Notes: generated by a model from the sequence alone, not told the origin. A DNA stretch of 38,780 nucleotides from an uncultured Myxococcales bacterium (GCA_903847385.1 CAINDO010000028.1:1-38780); one strand, 5' to 3'; counted from the first letter of the stretch, positions 24,939-33,421 are shown. Numbers and translations are program-made.

Positions 24939-27434
24939 ATGCAGCCGGACTCCCGCCGCCGCCCGAACCCATCGCCGGGCCTTCTCCCGAGCGTCCGCCG
25001 GTGCGCGTGCCGACTGACCGCCGTCCTGTTCGCGGCGGGCCTCGCGACGGCCTGTGGCGGACCGCCGACGCGCCCGACCGCTCCGCCGAGGCTCGAGGCC
25101 GGCACCACGCGGTCGGACAGCCGCGCCACGGCCGGGGGCGCCCTGGTGGACGTCACCGTGCGCCCGGGCTCGAGTCAGGCCACGCTGCTGCTTCTCCGGC
25201 CGACGCCGGCCGCCTCCCGTCCGGCCATGCGTGGCGCGTTGACCGCCCGCGCCGCCGCCCTCTCCGAGGCCGTCCACGGGCTGGGCGCCGAGGTCGGAGT
25301 CGAGACCCTCGCGGGCGCGCCGGGCCTCGCCTTCACCGCGCCGGACGCGCGCCTCGCGGAGCTTTTGGCCCTCCTCGCCGAGCGACTCGCGACCCCGCTG
25401 CCCGCGGAGGCGGCGGCGAGCCCTTCGCCCCTTTTGCCCGGCGACGCCCTGGACGCGCTCGGTGCGGCCGAGGGCACGACGCCGCCCCTCGTGGTGCTGG
25501 TGCACGGCGAGGGTTCCGTCGGCCCCGTCGCCGGCCTCGAAGCCCTGGCCGAGGTCGAGCGCGCCTGGGTCGGCGGCGCAGCGACGCCCGGCCCGACGCG
25601 TCGCCCCGACGGCCCCCGCGTGGAGATCCTCCGCCGCGGCTCGGGCCCCGCGCGAGTGGCCCAGGCCTGGCACGTGCCCGCGGCGGCTCCCGGTGCCTCC
25701 GAGTTGCTGGCCACGGTGCTCGCGGGCTCGCCGGAGTCGCGCCTCGCCCGCGCCCTGGGCCCCGCGGGCCTCGAGGACGCCACCGTCCAGGCCGAGCTCC
25801 GGCCGGACGCCGGCGGGGGCGAGCGCCTGGTGCTCACGCTTCAGGCCGGCGCCGACGAGGTCGACACGGCCTGGCAGCTCGTCACCCGCGTCGTGACCGA
25901 GCTCGCCGCCAGCCCGGTCACGTCCGCCGAGCTGGCCCGTGCGCGCGCCACGCTGGCCGACCGCCTCGCCTTCGAGCGCTCCACGTCCGGCGATCTCGCG
26001 CGCCGGCGGGGCGCCATGCTCCTGCGACGCAGCGCGCCGCTCCCGCCGGAGGCCGAGTTCGACCGCGCGCTCGACGCCCTCGACCTCGAGCCGGTGCAGG
26101 CGCTCGGCGCCGCGCTCACGGGCGGCGCGCCCACGGGCATCGTCGCCACGCCGACGGCGGACGCCGAGGTCGACGACGCGCTCTGGGCCGAGTCCCTGGC
26201 CGAGGGCTCCCGGCAGCGACCCGTCGCGGGCACGGGCGCGACGGAGGTCCGCCCCGGGGTCTACACCCTCGCGCCCGGGCTGACGCTGCTCGCGCACCCG
26301 CGCCCCTCGGACACCGTCGTCGCGTTCGAGCTCCACATCGCCGGCGGCGCCCTCGCCGAACCTCCGGAGCTGCCCGGCGCCGGCGCCCTCGCCGCCGCCG
26401 TGTTGGGTCGCCCCCTGGAGAGTCCGCCGTTCCCCGTCCAGGGACGTCTGGGCCGCGACCACGTGGCGCTCTCCATCGTCGCGCCCGCCGAACGCTGGAC
26501 GGAGGCGTTGGACGTCCTGGCGCGCCGCATCTCTCGTTGGCCGCAACGCGCGGACGTCTTCGAGGACGCGCGCGCCCGCGTTCAGCAGAACCGGGCCGCC
26601 CGTCAGAGCGAGCCCGCGCGCTGGGCCTGGGGGCTCGCGGAGCAGGGCCTGGGCGACCCGGCGCTCTCCCGCGACCTGCTCGGGACCGCCTCGGGCCTCG
26701 CGGACCGCACGGGCGTCGAGGTCCGCAACTTCATCGAGTCGCGGGTGGACGCCGCGCCCATGACCCTGGTCGTGGTGGGCCCCATCACGACGGACCGGCT
26801 CGTGCCCGCCATCCGCGCCGCTCTGGGCCCCCTGGCCCGCGCCGCCGTCACGCCTTCGCCGGCCTCGCTGCCCCGGGGCCTGCGGCTGGAGCGAAGCGTC
26901 GACGCCGACACGACCTGCGCGGCCGTGGGCTACCCCCTGCCCGACCTGCGTGACCGCCAGTTCGCCACCGCCGAGGTCCTGGCGGCGCTCGTCGCCCCGG
27001 CCGGCGTCGTCCGCCGCGGCACGGGGCTGGCGCTGCTCGTCTCCCGCTGCGCGCCGGACGCGGACGCGGCGCTGGCCGGTGTCGTGACCGCCGTGGAGCG
27101 CGTCTCGCTCTCGGGCTCGCCCCCGGGAGAGCTGCTCCAGGCGCGGACCCGGCTCGCCGCCCAGCTCGCCCGCACCATCGAGGCCCCCGCCGGCATGGCC
27201 GCCTGGCTGGCCGAGATCGAGGCCGCCCACGCACCGTTCACCGGCGAGGACGCCGCCGAGCACTGGCACGACGCCCTGCTCTCCGTGGACGGCCCCGCCG
27301 TGCGGGCGATGGCCCAATCCCTGCCGGATCTGCAGGCCGCCGTCGTCGCGATCGTCGGCCCGGGCCGAGGGGCCGCGGCCCCGACCCATCCAGACCCCAC
27401 GACCTCCCCCGACTCAAAAGGAGCGACCCCTTGA
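24939..27434 (+). CDS. M16-like (insulinase fold) lipoprotein lacking the catalytic motif
   Basis: An 831-residue predicted lipoprotein (LFAAGLATAC, Cys39) built from two M16-type halves. The first (about 60-410) shows the helix pattern LTARAAALSEAVHGLGAEVGVETLAG and a C-domain (SELLATVLAGSPESRLARAL ... TSAELARARATLADRLAFE). The second (about 440-825) starts YTLAPGLTLLAHPRPSDTVVAFELHIAGGALAEPP in segments typical of M16 N-domains. Where active M16 enzymes have HxxEH, this protein reads ALAAA (in GAGALAAAVLG, about 480-490), and the first half has none either. It should therefore be a non-catalytic paralogue, like the mitochondrial core or MPP-alpha type subunits. No active partner is adjacent. 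ATG at 24939 gives the signal peptide; an ATG at 24888 lies upstream of the proposed promoter. Its stop overlaps the TTG of prmA. Confidence 0.82.
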   Translation: MQPDSRRRPNPSPGLLPSVRRCACRLTAVLFAAGLATACGGPPTRPTAPPRLEAGTTRSDSRATAGGALVDVTVRPGSSQATLLLLRPTPAASRPAMRGALTARAAALSEAVHGLGAEVGVETLAGAPGLAFTAPDARLAELLALLAERLATPLPAEAAASPSPLLPGDALDALGAAEGTTPPLVVLVHGEGSVGPVAGLEALAEVERAWVGGAATPGPTRRPDGPRVEILRRGSGPARVAQAWHVPAAAPGASELLATVLAGSPESRLARALGPAGLEDATVQAELRPDAGGGERLVLTLQAGADEVDTAWQLVTRVVTELAASPVTSAELARARATLADRLAFERSTSGDLARRRGAMLLRRSAPLPPEAEFDRALDALDLEPVQALGAALTGGAPTGIVATPTADAEVDDALWAESLAEGSRQRPVAGTGATEVRPGVYTLAPGLTLLAHPRPSDTVVAFELHIAGGALAEPPELPGAGALAAAVLGRPLESPPFPVQGRLGRDHVALSIVAPAERWTEALDVLARRISRWPQRADVFEDARARVQQNRAARQSEPARWAWGLAEQGLGDPALSRDLLGTASGLADRTGVEVRNFIESRVDAAPMTLVVVGPITTDRLVPAIRAALGPLARAAVTPSPASLPRGLRLERSVDADTTCAAVGYPLPDLRDRQFATAEVLAALVAPAGVVRRGTGLALLVSRCAPDADAALAGVVTAVERVSLSGSPPGELLQARTRLAAQLARTIEAPAGMAAWLAEIEAAHAPFTGEDAAEHWHDALLSVDGPAVRAMAQSLPDLQAAVVAIVGPGRGAAAPTHPDPTTSPDSKGATP
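27416..27423 (+). promoter_or_regulatory. Strong Shine-Dalgarno site supporting the TTG start of prmA
   Basis: AAAAGGAG sits 7 bases before the TTG at 27431, inside the last codons of the upstream gene. It is one of the clearest ribosome-binding sites in the window and decides the unusual TTG start in the TTGA overlap. Confidence 0.75.
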
Positions 27435-28288
27435 CCTGGTGGCGCGTGTGCATCGAAGTCCCGCAGGAGCTCGCCGAGCCCCTGTCCTGGCTCATCGTCG
27501 AAGAGACCTCCACCCCCGTCGAGGTCCAGGACCAGCAGACCATCACGCGCTCCGACGGCTCGGCGAAGCTGCTCATCGGGCTCTCGGAGCCCCCGGACGC
27601 GACCTTCCGCGCCGCCGTCGAGGACATCCTGGGCCGGTTCGACATCGGCCCCGAGGCCATCGTCGTCGAGCGCAGCGAGGACGACTCCTGGCGCGAGAGC
27701 TGGAAACAGTTCCTCAAGGGCGGGCGCGTGTCCGACCGCGTCTGGGTCCGGCCCCCCTGGGAGGCCCCCGCGGAGGGCGCCGCCGTCACGGTCGTCATCG
27801 ACCCGGGCATGGCCTTCGGCACGGGGCAGCACCAGACCACGCGCGGCTGCATCCGGATGCTGGACAAGGTCCTGGCCACCGCGCCGGGCGAGACCGTGCT
27901 GGACGTCGGCTGCGGCAGCGGCATCCTGTCCATCGTCTCCGCCCTGCTCGGCAGTCCGGCGATCGGCGTCGAGATCGACCCGGAGTCCTTCGGCAACGCA
28001 CGGGACAACGTGGCGGTCAACGCGGTCGAGGAGCAGGTGACGCTCATCGAAGGCAGCGCGGACGCCGTCGACGGCGCGTTCCCCATCGTGGTCGCCAACA
28101 TCCTCGCCGTCACGCTCGTCGAGATCGCCGCGCCCATTCGCGCGCGCTCCGCCCGGGACCTCGTCCTGGCCGGCCTGATGGTGCAGGACGTCGACCGCGT
28201 GCTCGCCGCCTACCCGGACTTCACGCTGGCCGACCGCCTGGACGACGGCGACTGGGCCATCCTGCACCTGCGGCGGACGGGGCGCTGA
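27431..28288 (+). CDS. prmA: Ribosomal protein L11 methyltransferase
   Basis: PrmA uses S-adenosylmethionine to methylate amino groups of ribosomal protein L11. The 285-residue length is normal. An N-terminal substrate-recognition domain (TWWRVCIEVP, with SWRESWKQF before the linker) precedes the Rossmann methyltransferase domain. The hallmark DPGMAFGTGQHQTT begins at Asp124; the SAM-binding LDVGCGSG is at 157-164; the acidic motif II is GVEIDPES; the post-I VVANILA is also present. The start is a TTG overlapping the upstream TGA (TTGA) with AAAAGGAG seven bases before it. Its own stop overlaps the rsmE ATG by one base (TGATG). prmA next to rsmE is a widespread bacterial arrangement, so these two form the ribosome-modification core of the operon. 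Confidence 0.97.
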   Translation: MTWWRVCIEVPQELAEPLSWLIVEETSTPVEVQDQQTITRSDGSAKLLIGLSEPPDATFRAAVEDILGRFDIGPEAIVVERSEDDSWRESWKQFLKGGRVSDRVWVRPPWEAPAEGAAVTVVIDPGMAFGTGQHQTTRGCIRMLDKVLATAPGETVLDVGCGSGILSIVSALLGSPAIGVEIDPESFGNARDNVAVNAVEEQVTLIEGSADAVDGAFPIVVANILAVTLVEIAAPIRARSARDLVLAGLMVQDVDRVLAAYPDFTLADRLDDGDWAILHLRRTGR

Positions 28289-29010
28289 TGTCCATCCGGC
28301 TCCCCTGGCCGGGGCTGGACTGGACGCAGGCCGCGCACCCGCTGCCGCCGGCGGCCGCCCACTATCTCACCATCGTGCGGCGGCTCGGTCCGGGTGCGCC
28401 CCTGGTCGTGTTCGACGGCCGGGGCCTCGAGGCCGGCGCCGTGCTCGGCCACGACGAGCGTGGGCCCCTGCTCGTGCTCGATGGTCCCCCCGTCGCCGGC
28501 CGGAGCGCCGCGCCGGTCCGGCTCGCCTACGCGCTGCCCAAGGGCGACAAGCTGGAGGACGTCCTCCGGCAGGTCACGGAGCTCGGGGCCGCCGGCGTGC
28601 TGCTGTTCCAGGGCGAGCGCAGCGTGGTGCGCCTGGAGCCGGGGGACCGCGCGGACCGCAAACGCGAGCGCTGGCTGCGCATTGCTGAAGAAGCCGCCCG
28701 CCAATGCGGCCGCGCCGACGTGCCGACGGTCGAGGGGCCCATGACGTTCGCCGATGCCCTCGAGCGCACGGCGGGCGACCCGTGGCGCGCGGTGCTGCAC
28801 CCCGAGGGCGGCGAGTCGCTCGAGGCCCTGTGCCCCGCCGCGCCCGCCACGCTGTTCGTCGGGCCCGAGGGCGGATTCTCGCCCACCGAGCTGACGCGGT
28901 TCACCGCCGCCGGCGTGATGCGGCTGAGCCTGCAGTGCCCCGTCCTGCGCACGGAGACGGCCGCCGTCGTGGCGACGGCGCTGGCGCTGCACCGGCTGGG
29001 GGCGGCGTGA
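28288..29010 (+). CDS. rsmE: 16S rRNA m3U1498 methyltransferase
   Basis: RsmE methylates N3 of uridine 1498 of 16S rRNA and belongs to the SPOUT (trefoil-knot) class. The 240-residue protein has an N-terminal PUA-like part (HYLTIVRRLGPGAPLVVFDGRG), then YALPKGDKLEDVLRQVTELG, ERWLRIAEEAARQCGR, the SAM-binding GPEGGFSPTEL starting at Gly192, and the knot motif VLRTETA. These are the family signatures. ATG starts one base before the prmA stop ends; the gene's own TGA overlaps the GTG of the RDD gene (GTGA). Confidence 0.96.
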   Translation: MSIRLPWPGLDWTQAAHPLPPAAAHYLTIVRRLGPGAPLVVFDGRGLEAGAVLGHDERGPLLVLDGPPVAGRSAAPVRLAYALPKGDKLEDVLRQVTELGAAGVLLFQGERSVVRLEPGDRADRKRERWLRIAEEAARQCGRADVPTVEGPMTFADALERTAGDPWRAVLHPEGGESLEALCPAAPATLFVGPEGGFSPTELTRFTAAGVMRLSLQCPVLRTETAAVVATALALHRLGAA

Positions 29011-29528
29011 ACCCGGCGCTCGCCACCCGGCGCTGGCGCTACCGGGCCGCGACCTTCCGTCGCCGCCTCGTCGCCGACCTGCTCGACACGCTGCTGATCG
29101 CGTCCGTCGGGGTGGTTCTCTGGCGCACGGGTTTCGTCGCCGAGCCCCTGACCGATGGCCCCGGCGACCTGCTCGACCGCACCGCCGACACGTTGGCCCT
29201 GGATCTCCCGCTCCTGATGCCCGCCGCGGTCGCCGTCGTCGTGACCGCGCTGGCGTATGGCGCGCTGACCCGCGCCGTGTTCGGCGGCACGCTCGGCGAA
29301 CGCGCCCTGGGCCTGCGACTGCTGGATCCGGCCGGCGCCCCCGCCGGGCCCACGCGGGCCGCCCTGCACGGCCTGGCCCAGCTCGCCGGCCTTCTGCTGC
29401 TCGGCCTGGGCTACACCTGGGCCCTGGTGGATCCGGAGCGACGCACGCTCGCCGAGCACCTCACGGGCGCCCGGCTCTCCCACGGCCGCCCGGAGCCCGA
29501 GGCCGCCGGTCGCCCCGCTACCCCTTGA
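29007..29528 (+). CDS. RDD-family membrane protein
   Basis: A 173-residue inner-membrane protein. RRLVADLLD (residues 19-27) is the Arg-Asp-Asp signature that names the family, followed by TM helices (TLLIASVGVVLWRTG; LLMPAAVAVVVTALAYGAL) and the second conserved motif GGTLGERALGLRLLDPAG, then a last TM pair (LAQLAGLLLLGLGYTWALVDPERRTLAEHLTG). RDD proteins are widespread with no single agreed role; some are reported as ion or Na+/H+ exchangers. GTG start is fixed by the GTGA overlap with rsmE. It completes the four-gene operon and overlaps the convergent gene by 11 bases at the 3' end. Confidence 0.88.
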   Translation: MNPALATRRWRYRAATFRRRLVADLLDTLLIASVGVVLWRTGFVAEPLTDGPGDLLDRTADTLALDLPLLMPAAVAVVVTALAYGALTRAVFGGTLGERALGLRLLDPAGAPAGPTRAALHGLAQLAGLLLLGLGYTWALVDPERRTLAEHLTGARLSHGRPEPEAAGRPATP

Positions 29529-29931
29529 AGTTCATCGGGATCATCAGCGCGCCGTCGGCCGCCTTCGCGATGGTCATCACCGTCGCGAACTGACAGAGCG
29601 ACGCCAGCCAGAGCGCCGGGCGCGGGTTGAAGCCGCTGCGTCCGACCCCCCAGGCCACGCGCCCGAAGAACAGGATGCTCAGGATGATCAGCGGCAGCGT
29701 GCAGAAGCCGTACGTCGCCTGGTCGCGGATCAGGGCGGTCCACAGCCAGTTGGCCGTCGCCGCCACCACGATCCCCGGCAGGATCTGAGCGCACGCGCAG
29801 GCGAAGGCGACCCAGCCCAGAATCCGGTTGGCCCGGCGCACCGCCTCGACCATCAGGAGCGTCGGCAGCGCCAGCGCGATGGCCAGACCGGCGACGCCGA
29901 CCACCAGGAGACCGAGGAACACTCCACTCAT
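29518..29931 (-). CDS. Small four-helix integral membrane protein, unknown function
   Basis: A 137-residue protein with about four membrane helices: VFLGLLVVGVAGLAIALALP, ILGWVAFACACAQILPGIVV, FCTLPLIILSILFFGRV and LWLASLCQFATVMTIAKA. Short positively charged loops (VRRANR; GRSGFNPRP) lie between them. No family recognised. ATG at 29931 is preferred: it has AGGGC just upstream and leads directly into the first helix. In-frame codons reach an ATG at 29997, which would place the 29964-29995 palindrome inside the gene. Its last 11 bases overlap the end of the RDD gene on the other strand. Confidence 0.72.
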   Translation of the reverse strand: MSGVFLGLLVVGVAGLAIALALPTLLMVEAVRRANRILGWVAFACACAQILPGIVVAATANWLWTALIRDQATYGFCTLPLIILSILFFGRVAWGVGRSGFNPRPALWLASLCQFATVMTIAKAADGALMIPMNFKG

Positions 29932-29963
29932 GTGCCCTGCCCATCCATGCAGCGCCCACCCGC

Positions 29964-29995
29964 GCGGGACCGATGTTTCCGACATCCGGACCCGC
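29964..29995. repeat. Imperfect palindrome in a divergent promoter region
   Basis: Left arm GCGGGACCGATGT (29964-29976), loop TTCCG (29977-29981), right arm ACATCCGGACCCGC (29982-29995). The right arm's complement reads GCGGGTCCGGATGT, so the arms match at all but one substituted and one inserted base. It lies between divergent start codons at 29931 and 30076. It could be a dimeric-regulator operator or a 5' UTR hairpin. Confidence 0.5.
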
Positions 29996-30038
29996 ATGGC
30001 GAGCCGATGGGAGAAGACTACCCGCCCGCTCGGCCCGG

Positions 30039-30047
30039 TGATAGATT
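30039..30047 (+). promoter_or_regulatory. Extended -10 promoter for the T2SSE_N/HEAT gene
   Basis: TGaTAGATT is an extended -10 hexamer (TAGATT matches TATAAT at four of six). Transcription would start near 30054, giving a 20-odd-base leader containing GAGGG just before the ATG at 30076. Unlike the near-leaderless genes, this one keeps a ribosome site. No clear -35. Confidence 0.4.
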
Positions 30048-30075
30048 CGGCGGACTGGCATCAAACCGAGGGTCG

Positions 30076-33000
30076 ATGGACGAGCAGTTCTGGGACCGTC
30101 TCGAGCGAGACGGCTTCCTCACGCGCAGCGAAATCACCCTGGCCCGGGCGCGTCACGCGGCGGCCGGCGGTGCGCCCGACACCGCGATCTGCGAGGTCCG
30201 CCCGCTCTCCGGCGAGGACCGCAATCGTTTGCGGCGCCTCATCGCCCGGTCGATCGATCAGCCCATCGCCCCCCCGACCTTCCTGGACGCCCCCGAGGCG
30301 GACGCCCTCGCGTTCCTGCCACGGGATCTGGCCGACCGCCACTGCGTGCTGGCCACCCGGCTGACGCCGCAGCTGCTCACGGTGGTGATGGCGGCGACCC
30401 CAGCGCGCGTGCTGGCCGAGCTCTCGTTCGTGGTCGGCCGCAAGGTCCAGCCCTACTTTGCGCTCGAGAGCGACGTGCGCCACTCCCTGGCCCGTCACCT
30501 GGGTCTGCCCCTGCCCCCGCGTTTTCAGGCGTTGGGCGCACCGGCGCCGACGCCGCCGCCGCGCACCGCCGCCGAGGCCACCGGGTCCGGCGTCGACCCG
30601 TCCGCCGCGCCCACGCGGGAGAGCGGCCTGAAAGAGGTCGACCGGGGCTGGGGCACCTCCGGGCGCGGACTCCCGCTCCTGCGTTCGCTCCGCACGGACG
30701 ACGCCCCGGCGACATCCGCAGGCACCGCCAGCAGCACCGGCACCGCGCCGCCCCCCGCCATCGGCCCCGTCGCCCCGATGCCCGCCGCCGGCGCGCACCG
30801 CGACTGGGTGGCCAAGGCGCTGGAGACGCTCCGGGCCGCCGCGCCCGAGGACCGCCTCGCCGCCCTCGGTCAGGTGGGCGCGCCGGGCATGACGCACCTC
30901 GTGTACCTGCGCCGCACCGAGACCGGCCTGGCCGGGCACGTGGCGTCCCACGGGGGCGTCGCGCTCGAGGCCATCACGCGGCTGGAGCTCCCCGCCGATC
31001 CGGACACGATCATCGGCCGCGCGCTCGTCAAGGGCGCCACGCGCTGCGGGCCCTTCCGGGACGACGCCGGCTTCGCGCCGCTCTACGCGACCCTCGAGCT
31101 CGCCGCCCCGGCGGACGTCCTGGTGGCCCCCATCAAGCGGGACGACACCGTCGTCGGCGTGTTCGTCGGCGACCACGGCGGGCAGGCCATCGCGCCCGTC
31201 ACCGCGAGCGCCGTGCGGCGGCTGCTGACGGGCCTGGTCGAGTTCTGGCCGGACACGCCGACCACACCGCTTGGGCCCTTCCGCACGCAGCCACCGCGCG
31301 CGCTCAGCGCGCCCCTGCCCACGGTCTCCGCGCCGCCGGCCCCGCTGCCGCCCGAGGGTGTCGAGATGGTGGATCTCCCGCCGCGACGGCGCTCGCCGAC
31401 GGCCGAGCTCGTCTCGCTGCCGCCCGCGGCCACGCCGGCGATCTTCGACGAGGCGGAGCACGAGCCGGACTCGTCCCCGGGCATGCCCGAGTGGGTGCTC
31501 CCCGAGGCCGCGGAGGCCCGCGAGGCGCCCCAGAGCGCCACGTTGCTCGGGATGCCCTCGCAGGAGATGCAGACGCAGGAGCTGACCGCCCTCGAGCTCT
31601 TCGGCCCGGCGGACATCGCCGAGATGGCCGGGCTCGTGGACGAGGCGCCGGCCGTCCCTGAACCGGAGCCCGCCCTGACCGAGACCCGCCCGGGCCTCGC
31701 CGTGCTCGAGACTCGTCCGATGTTGCCGTCGGTCACCCAGTCTCGCTTCGCGCAGAGCCCCGTGGCCAGCCTGTCGGACACCACCCTCGATCTCAAGCCC
31801 ATGGCCCTCGCCGAGCTCGTGGACGCCTTCACGCGGGAGCAGGCCGTGCGCCCCCTGGAGACGCAGAACGCCGTCGCCGCCCTGCCGGGTGCCGTGGCGC
31901 ACGGGCCGCTCCCTCAGCTCCTCGACCTGGACAACATGGCCACGGTGCCGGCGCTCGCCCGGGTCCGGCCGGCCCCCGCACCGGTGGTCCCGGCGCCGGC
32001 GCCGGAGCTGCCCCCGGAGCCCGCCGCGCCGCTCGAAGCCGAAGCGACCCTGCCCGCCGAGCCCGTTTCCGAGGCCGCCGCACCCGCCGAGGGACCGCGG
32101 CCGCTGCCCTTCCCCATGCCGGGTTGGACAGAGGAGCTCCCCCTGCCCGCGGTCACCGCGGTCCGCTCCGTGCGCATCGAGTCCACCTCCCTGGAGCTCG
32201 ACCCGCCCGCGGCGCGGTTCGCCGCGGATCTGCGCGCCCCCGAGCCGGACGCCCCGCCCTCGGGCATGGCCCCCGCGCCGCTGTCCCCCGCCGAGCGCCT
32301 CACGTTCCAGGCCACGCCCTTCGACCCGCCGTCCGGGCCGATGCCGCGCGTCACCATCACCGTGACGCCGGCCCCGCGGGACCCTTCGATGCCCCCGGGC
32401 CCCCGGACGTCCCTGGCGCCGGAGGCCGACCTCTTCGAGCTCGACACGCGAGACCCCACCCCGGCCCCCGTGGCGCCGGCGCAACGCAAGCTTTTCACCG
32501 AGGGCGACGTGAAGAGCGCCCTGGAGAGCCTGTCCTCGCCGGACGCCAGCGTTCGGCAGCAGGGCGAGGATCTGCTGCTGGCCGTGGGCGAGCCGGTGCT
32601 CGACGCCGTCTTCGCGGCGTTCCCCGGGCACCTGATGGTCGACCGCTTCGCGCACCCCGTCGGCGCCCCGGGCGTCGAGACACACAGCGCGCTCCTGCGT
32701 GTCGTGATTCGCCTCGGCCCCCTGGCCACGGGTCGGCTCGAGCAGCTCTGCGCGCACATGTCGCCGGAGATCCGCTACTACGCGGTCTTCTGCTTCAGCG
32801 CGCTGCGCAGCGCGCGCAGCCTGGCCGTCGTGGCCGAGCGCCTGCACGATGGCGACGCCGGCGTGCGGGACATCGCGGTGTGGGTGCTGGAGCAGTACCG
32901 CGGGCAACCGGCGTTCAAGGCCGTCGTCGAGCGGCTTCGCGAGGGCCTGAAGGAGGGCCCGGCCCGCCGGCGCCGCCCGATCGTGGACGCCGTGGGCCGC

Positions 33001-33366
33001 CTGCACCTGGCCGAGGCCATGCCGGAGCTCCTGTCGCTGCTCGGCGATCTGTCGCTCGGCCTCCAGGAGCCCGCCCACAAAGCGCTGCTCGAGATCACCC
33101 GCGCAGACCTCGGCATGGACGCCTGGAAATGGCAGAAGTGGCTGGAACGCAACGGGAATCGGCCGCGGATCGAGTGGCTGCTCGACGGTCTGCTCTCCGA
33201 TCATCGCGCCATTCGCTCGGGAGCGTTCGCCGAACTGCGCCGCGTGACGCATCAGAATTACGGCTACCTGGTGGACGCGCCGCCGGCCGAGCGGCGCAGC
33301 GCCCACGACCGCTGGCTGAAGTGGTGGCGGGACGCCGGCATGGTGCGATTCGCCGGATATCGCTGA
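30076..33366 (+). CDS. T2SSE_N/MshEN-like N-domain, GAF-like domain, Pro/Glu-rich linker and HEAT repeats
   Basis: A 1096-residue cytoplasmic protein. Residues 1-150 resemble the N-terminal domain of type II secretion/type IV pilus ATPases (GspE/PilB/MshE): FWDRLERDGFLTRSEITLARARH, then AFLPRDLADRHCVLATRL, LTVVMAATPARVLAELSFVVGRKVQPYFALESDV and HSLARHLGL. MshEN members can bind c-di-GMP. No Walker ATPase follows. Residues about 243-391 look GAF-like (MTHLVYLRRTE ... DVLVAPIKRDDTVVGVFVGDHGG). A low-complexity Pro/Ala/Glu linker spans about 395-805. Residues 807-1096 are HEAT-type repeats (ALESLSSPDASVRQQGEDLLLAVG; RSLAVVAERLHDGDAGVRDIAVWVL). The ATG follows GAGGG and begins the fold. Probably a regulatory scaffold, possibly linked to pili or secretion (inference). 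The GAF call is weaker than the other two. Confidence 0.8.
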   Translation: MDEQFWDRLERDGFLTRSEITLARARHAAAGGAPDTAICEVRPLSGEDRNRLRRLIARSIDQPIAPPTFLDAPEADALAFLPRDLADRHCVLATRLTPQLLTVVMAATPARVLAELSFVVGRKVQPYFALESDVRHSLARHLGLPLPPRFQALGAPAPTPPPRTAAEATGSGVDPSAAPTRESGLKEVDRGWGTSGRGLPLLRSLRTDDAPATSAGTASSTGTAPPPAIGPVAPMPAAGAHRDWVAKALETLRAAAPEDRLAALGQVGAPGMTHLVYLRRTETGLAGHVASHGGVALEAITRLELPADPDTIIGRALVKGATRCGPFRDDAGFAPLYATLELAAPADVLVAPIKRDDTVVGVFVGDHGGQAIAPVTASAVRRLLTGLVEFWPDTPTTPLGPFRTQPPRALSAPLPTVSAPPAPLPPEGVEMVDLPPRRRSPTAELVSLPPAATPAIFDEAEHEPDSSPGMPEWVLPEAAEAREAPQSATLLGMPSQEMQTQELTALELFGPADIAEMAGLVDEAPAVPEPEPALTETRPGLAVLETRPMLPSVTQSRFAQSPVASLSDTTLDLKPMALAELVDAFTREQAVRPLETQNAVAALPGAVAHGPLPQLLDLDNMATVPALARVRPAPAPVVPAPAPELPPEPAAPLEAEATLPAEPVSEAAAPAEGPRPLPFPMPGWTEELPLPAVTAVRSVRIESTSLELDPPAARFAADLRAPEPDAPPSGMAPAPLSPAERLTFQATPFDPPSGPMPRVTITVTPAPRDPSMPPGPRTSLAPEADLFELDTRDPTPAPVAPAQRKLFTEGDVKSALESLSSPDASVRQQGEDLLLAVGEPVLDAVFAAFPGHLMVDRFAHPVGAPGVETHSALLRVVIRLGPLATGRLEQLCAHMSPEIRYYAVFCFSALRSARSLAVVAERLHDGDAGVRDIAVWVLEQYRGQPAFKAVVERLREGLKEGPARRRRPIVDAVGRLHLAEAMPELLSLLGDLSLGLQEPAHKALLEITRADLGMDAWKWQKWLERNGNRPRIEWLLDGLLSDHRAIRSGAFAELRRVTHQNYGYLVDAPPAERRSAHDRWLKWWRDAGMVRFAGYR

Positions 33367-33382
33367 GGGGCGCGCGCCCGCC

Positions 33383-33412
33383 TTGACGCCGCGTATGGCC
33401 GAACGCTAGAAC
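33383..33412 (+). promoter_or_regulatory. Sigma-70-like promoter of the ctaB operon
   Basis: TTGACG (33383-33388), 18-base spacer, TAGAAC (33407-33412), then 9 bases to the ATG at 33422. The -35 matches five of six consensus positions. Predicted transcription starts within a few bases of the ATG, with no space for a Shine-Dalgarno site. Confidence 0.6.
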
Positions 33413-33421
33413 GCCGGCCCG

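Noticed and set aside
23688-27389. 1233-codon minus-strand frame running opposite the M16-like gene and into the giant gene in another frame.
   Set aside because: Arg/Gly-rich with no motifs and overlapping two well-supported genes; a GC-bias artefact.
32796-32822. GCGC-rich direct and inverted repeats (CGCGCTGCGCAGCGCGCGCAG).
   Set aside because: Inside the HEAT-repeat coding region and explained by Ala/Leu/Arg/Ser codons.
30061-33306. 1081-codon minus-strand frame opposite the T2SSE_N/HEAT gene.
   Set aside because: Arg/Gly-rich composition without motifs; the plus strand shows recognisable domains in order.
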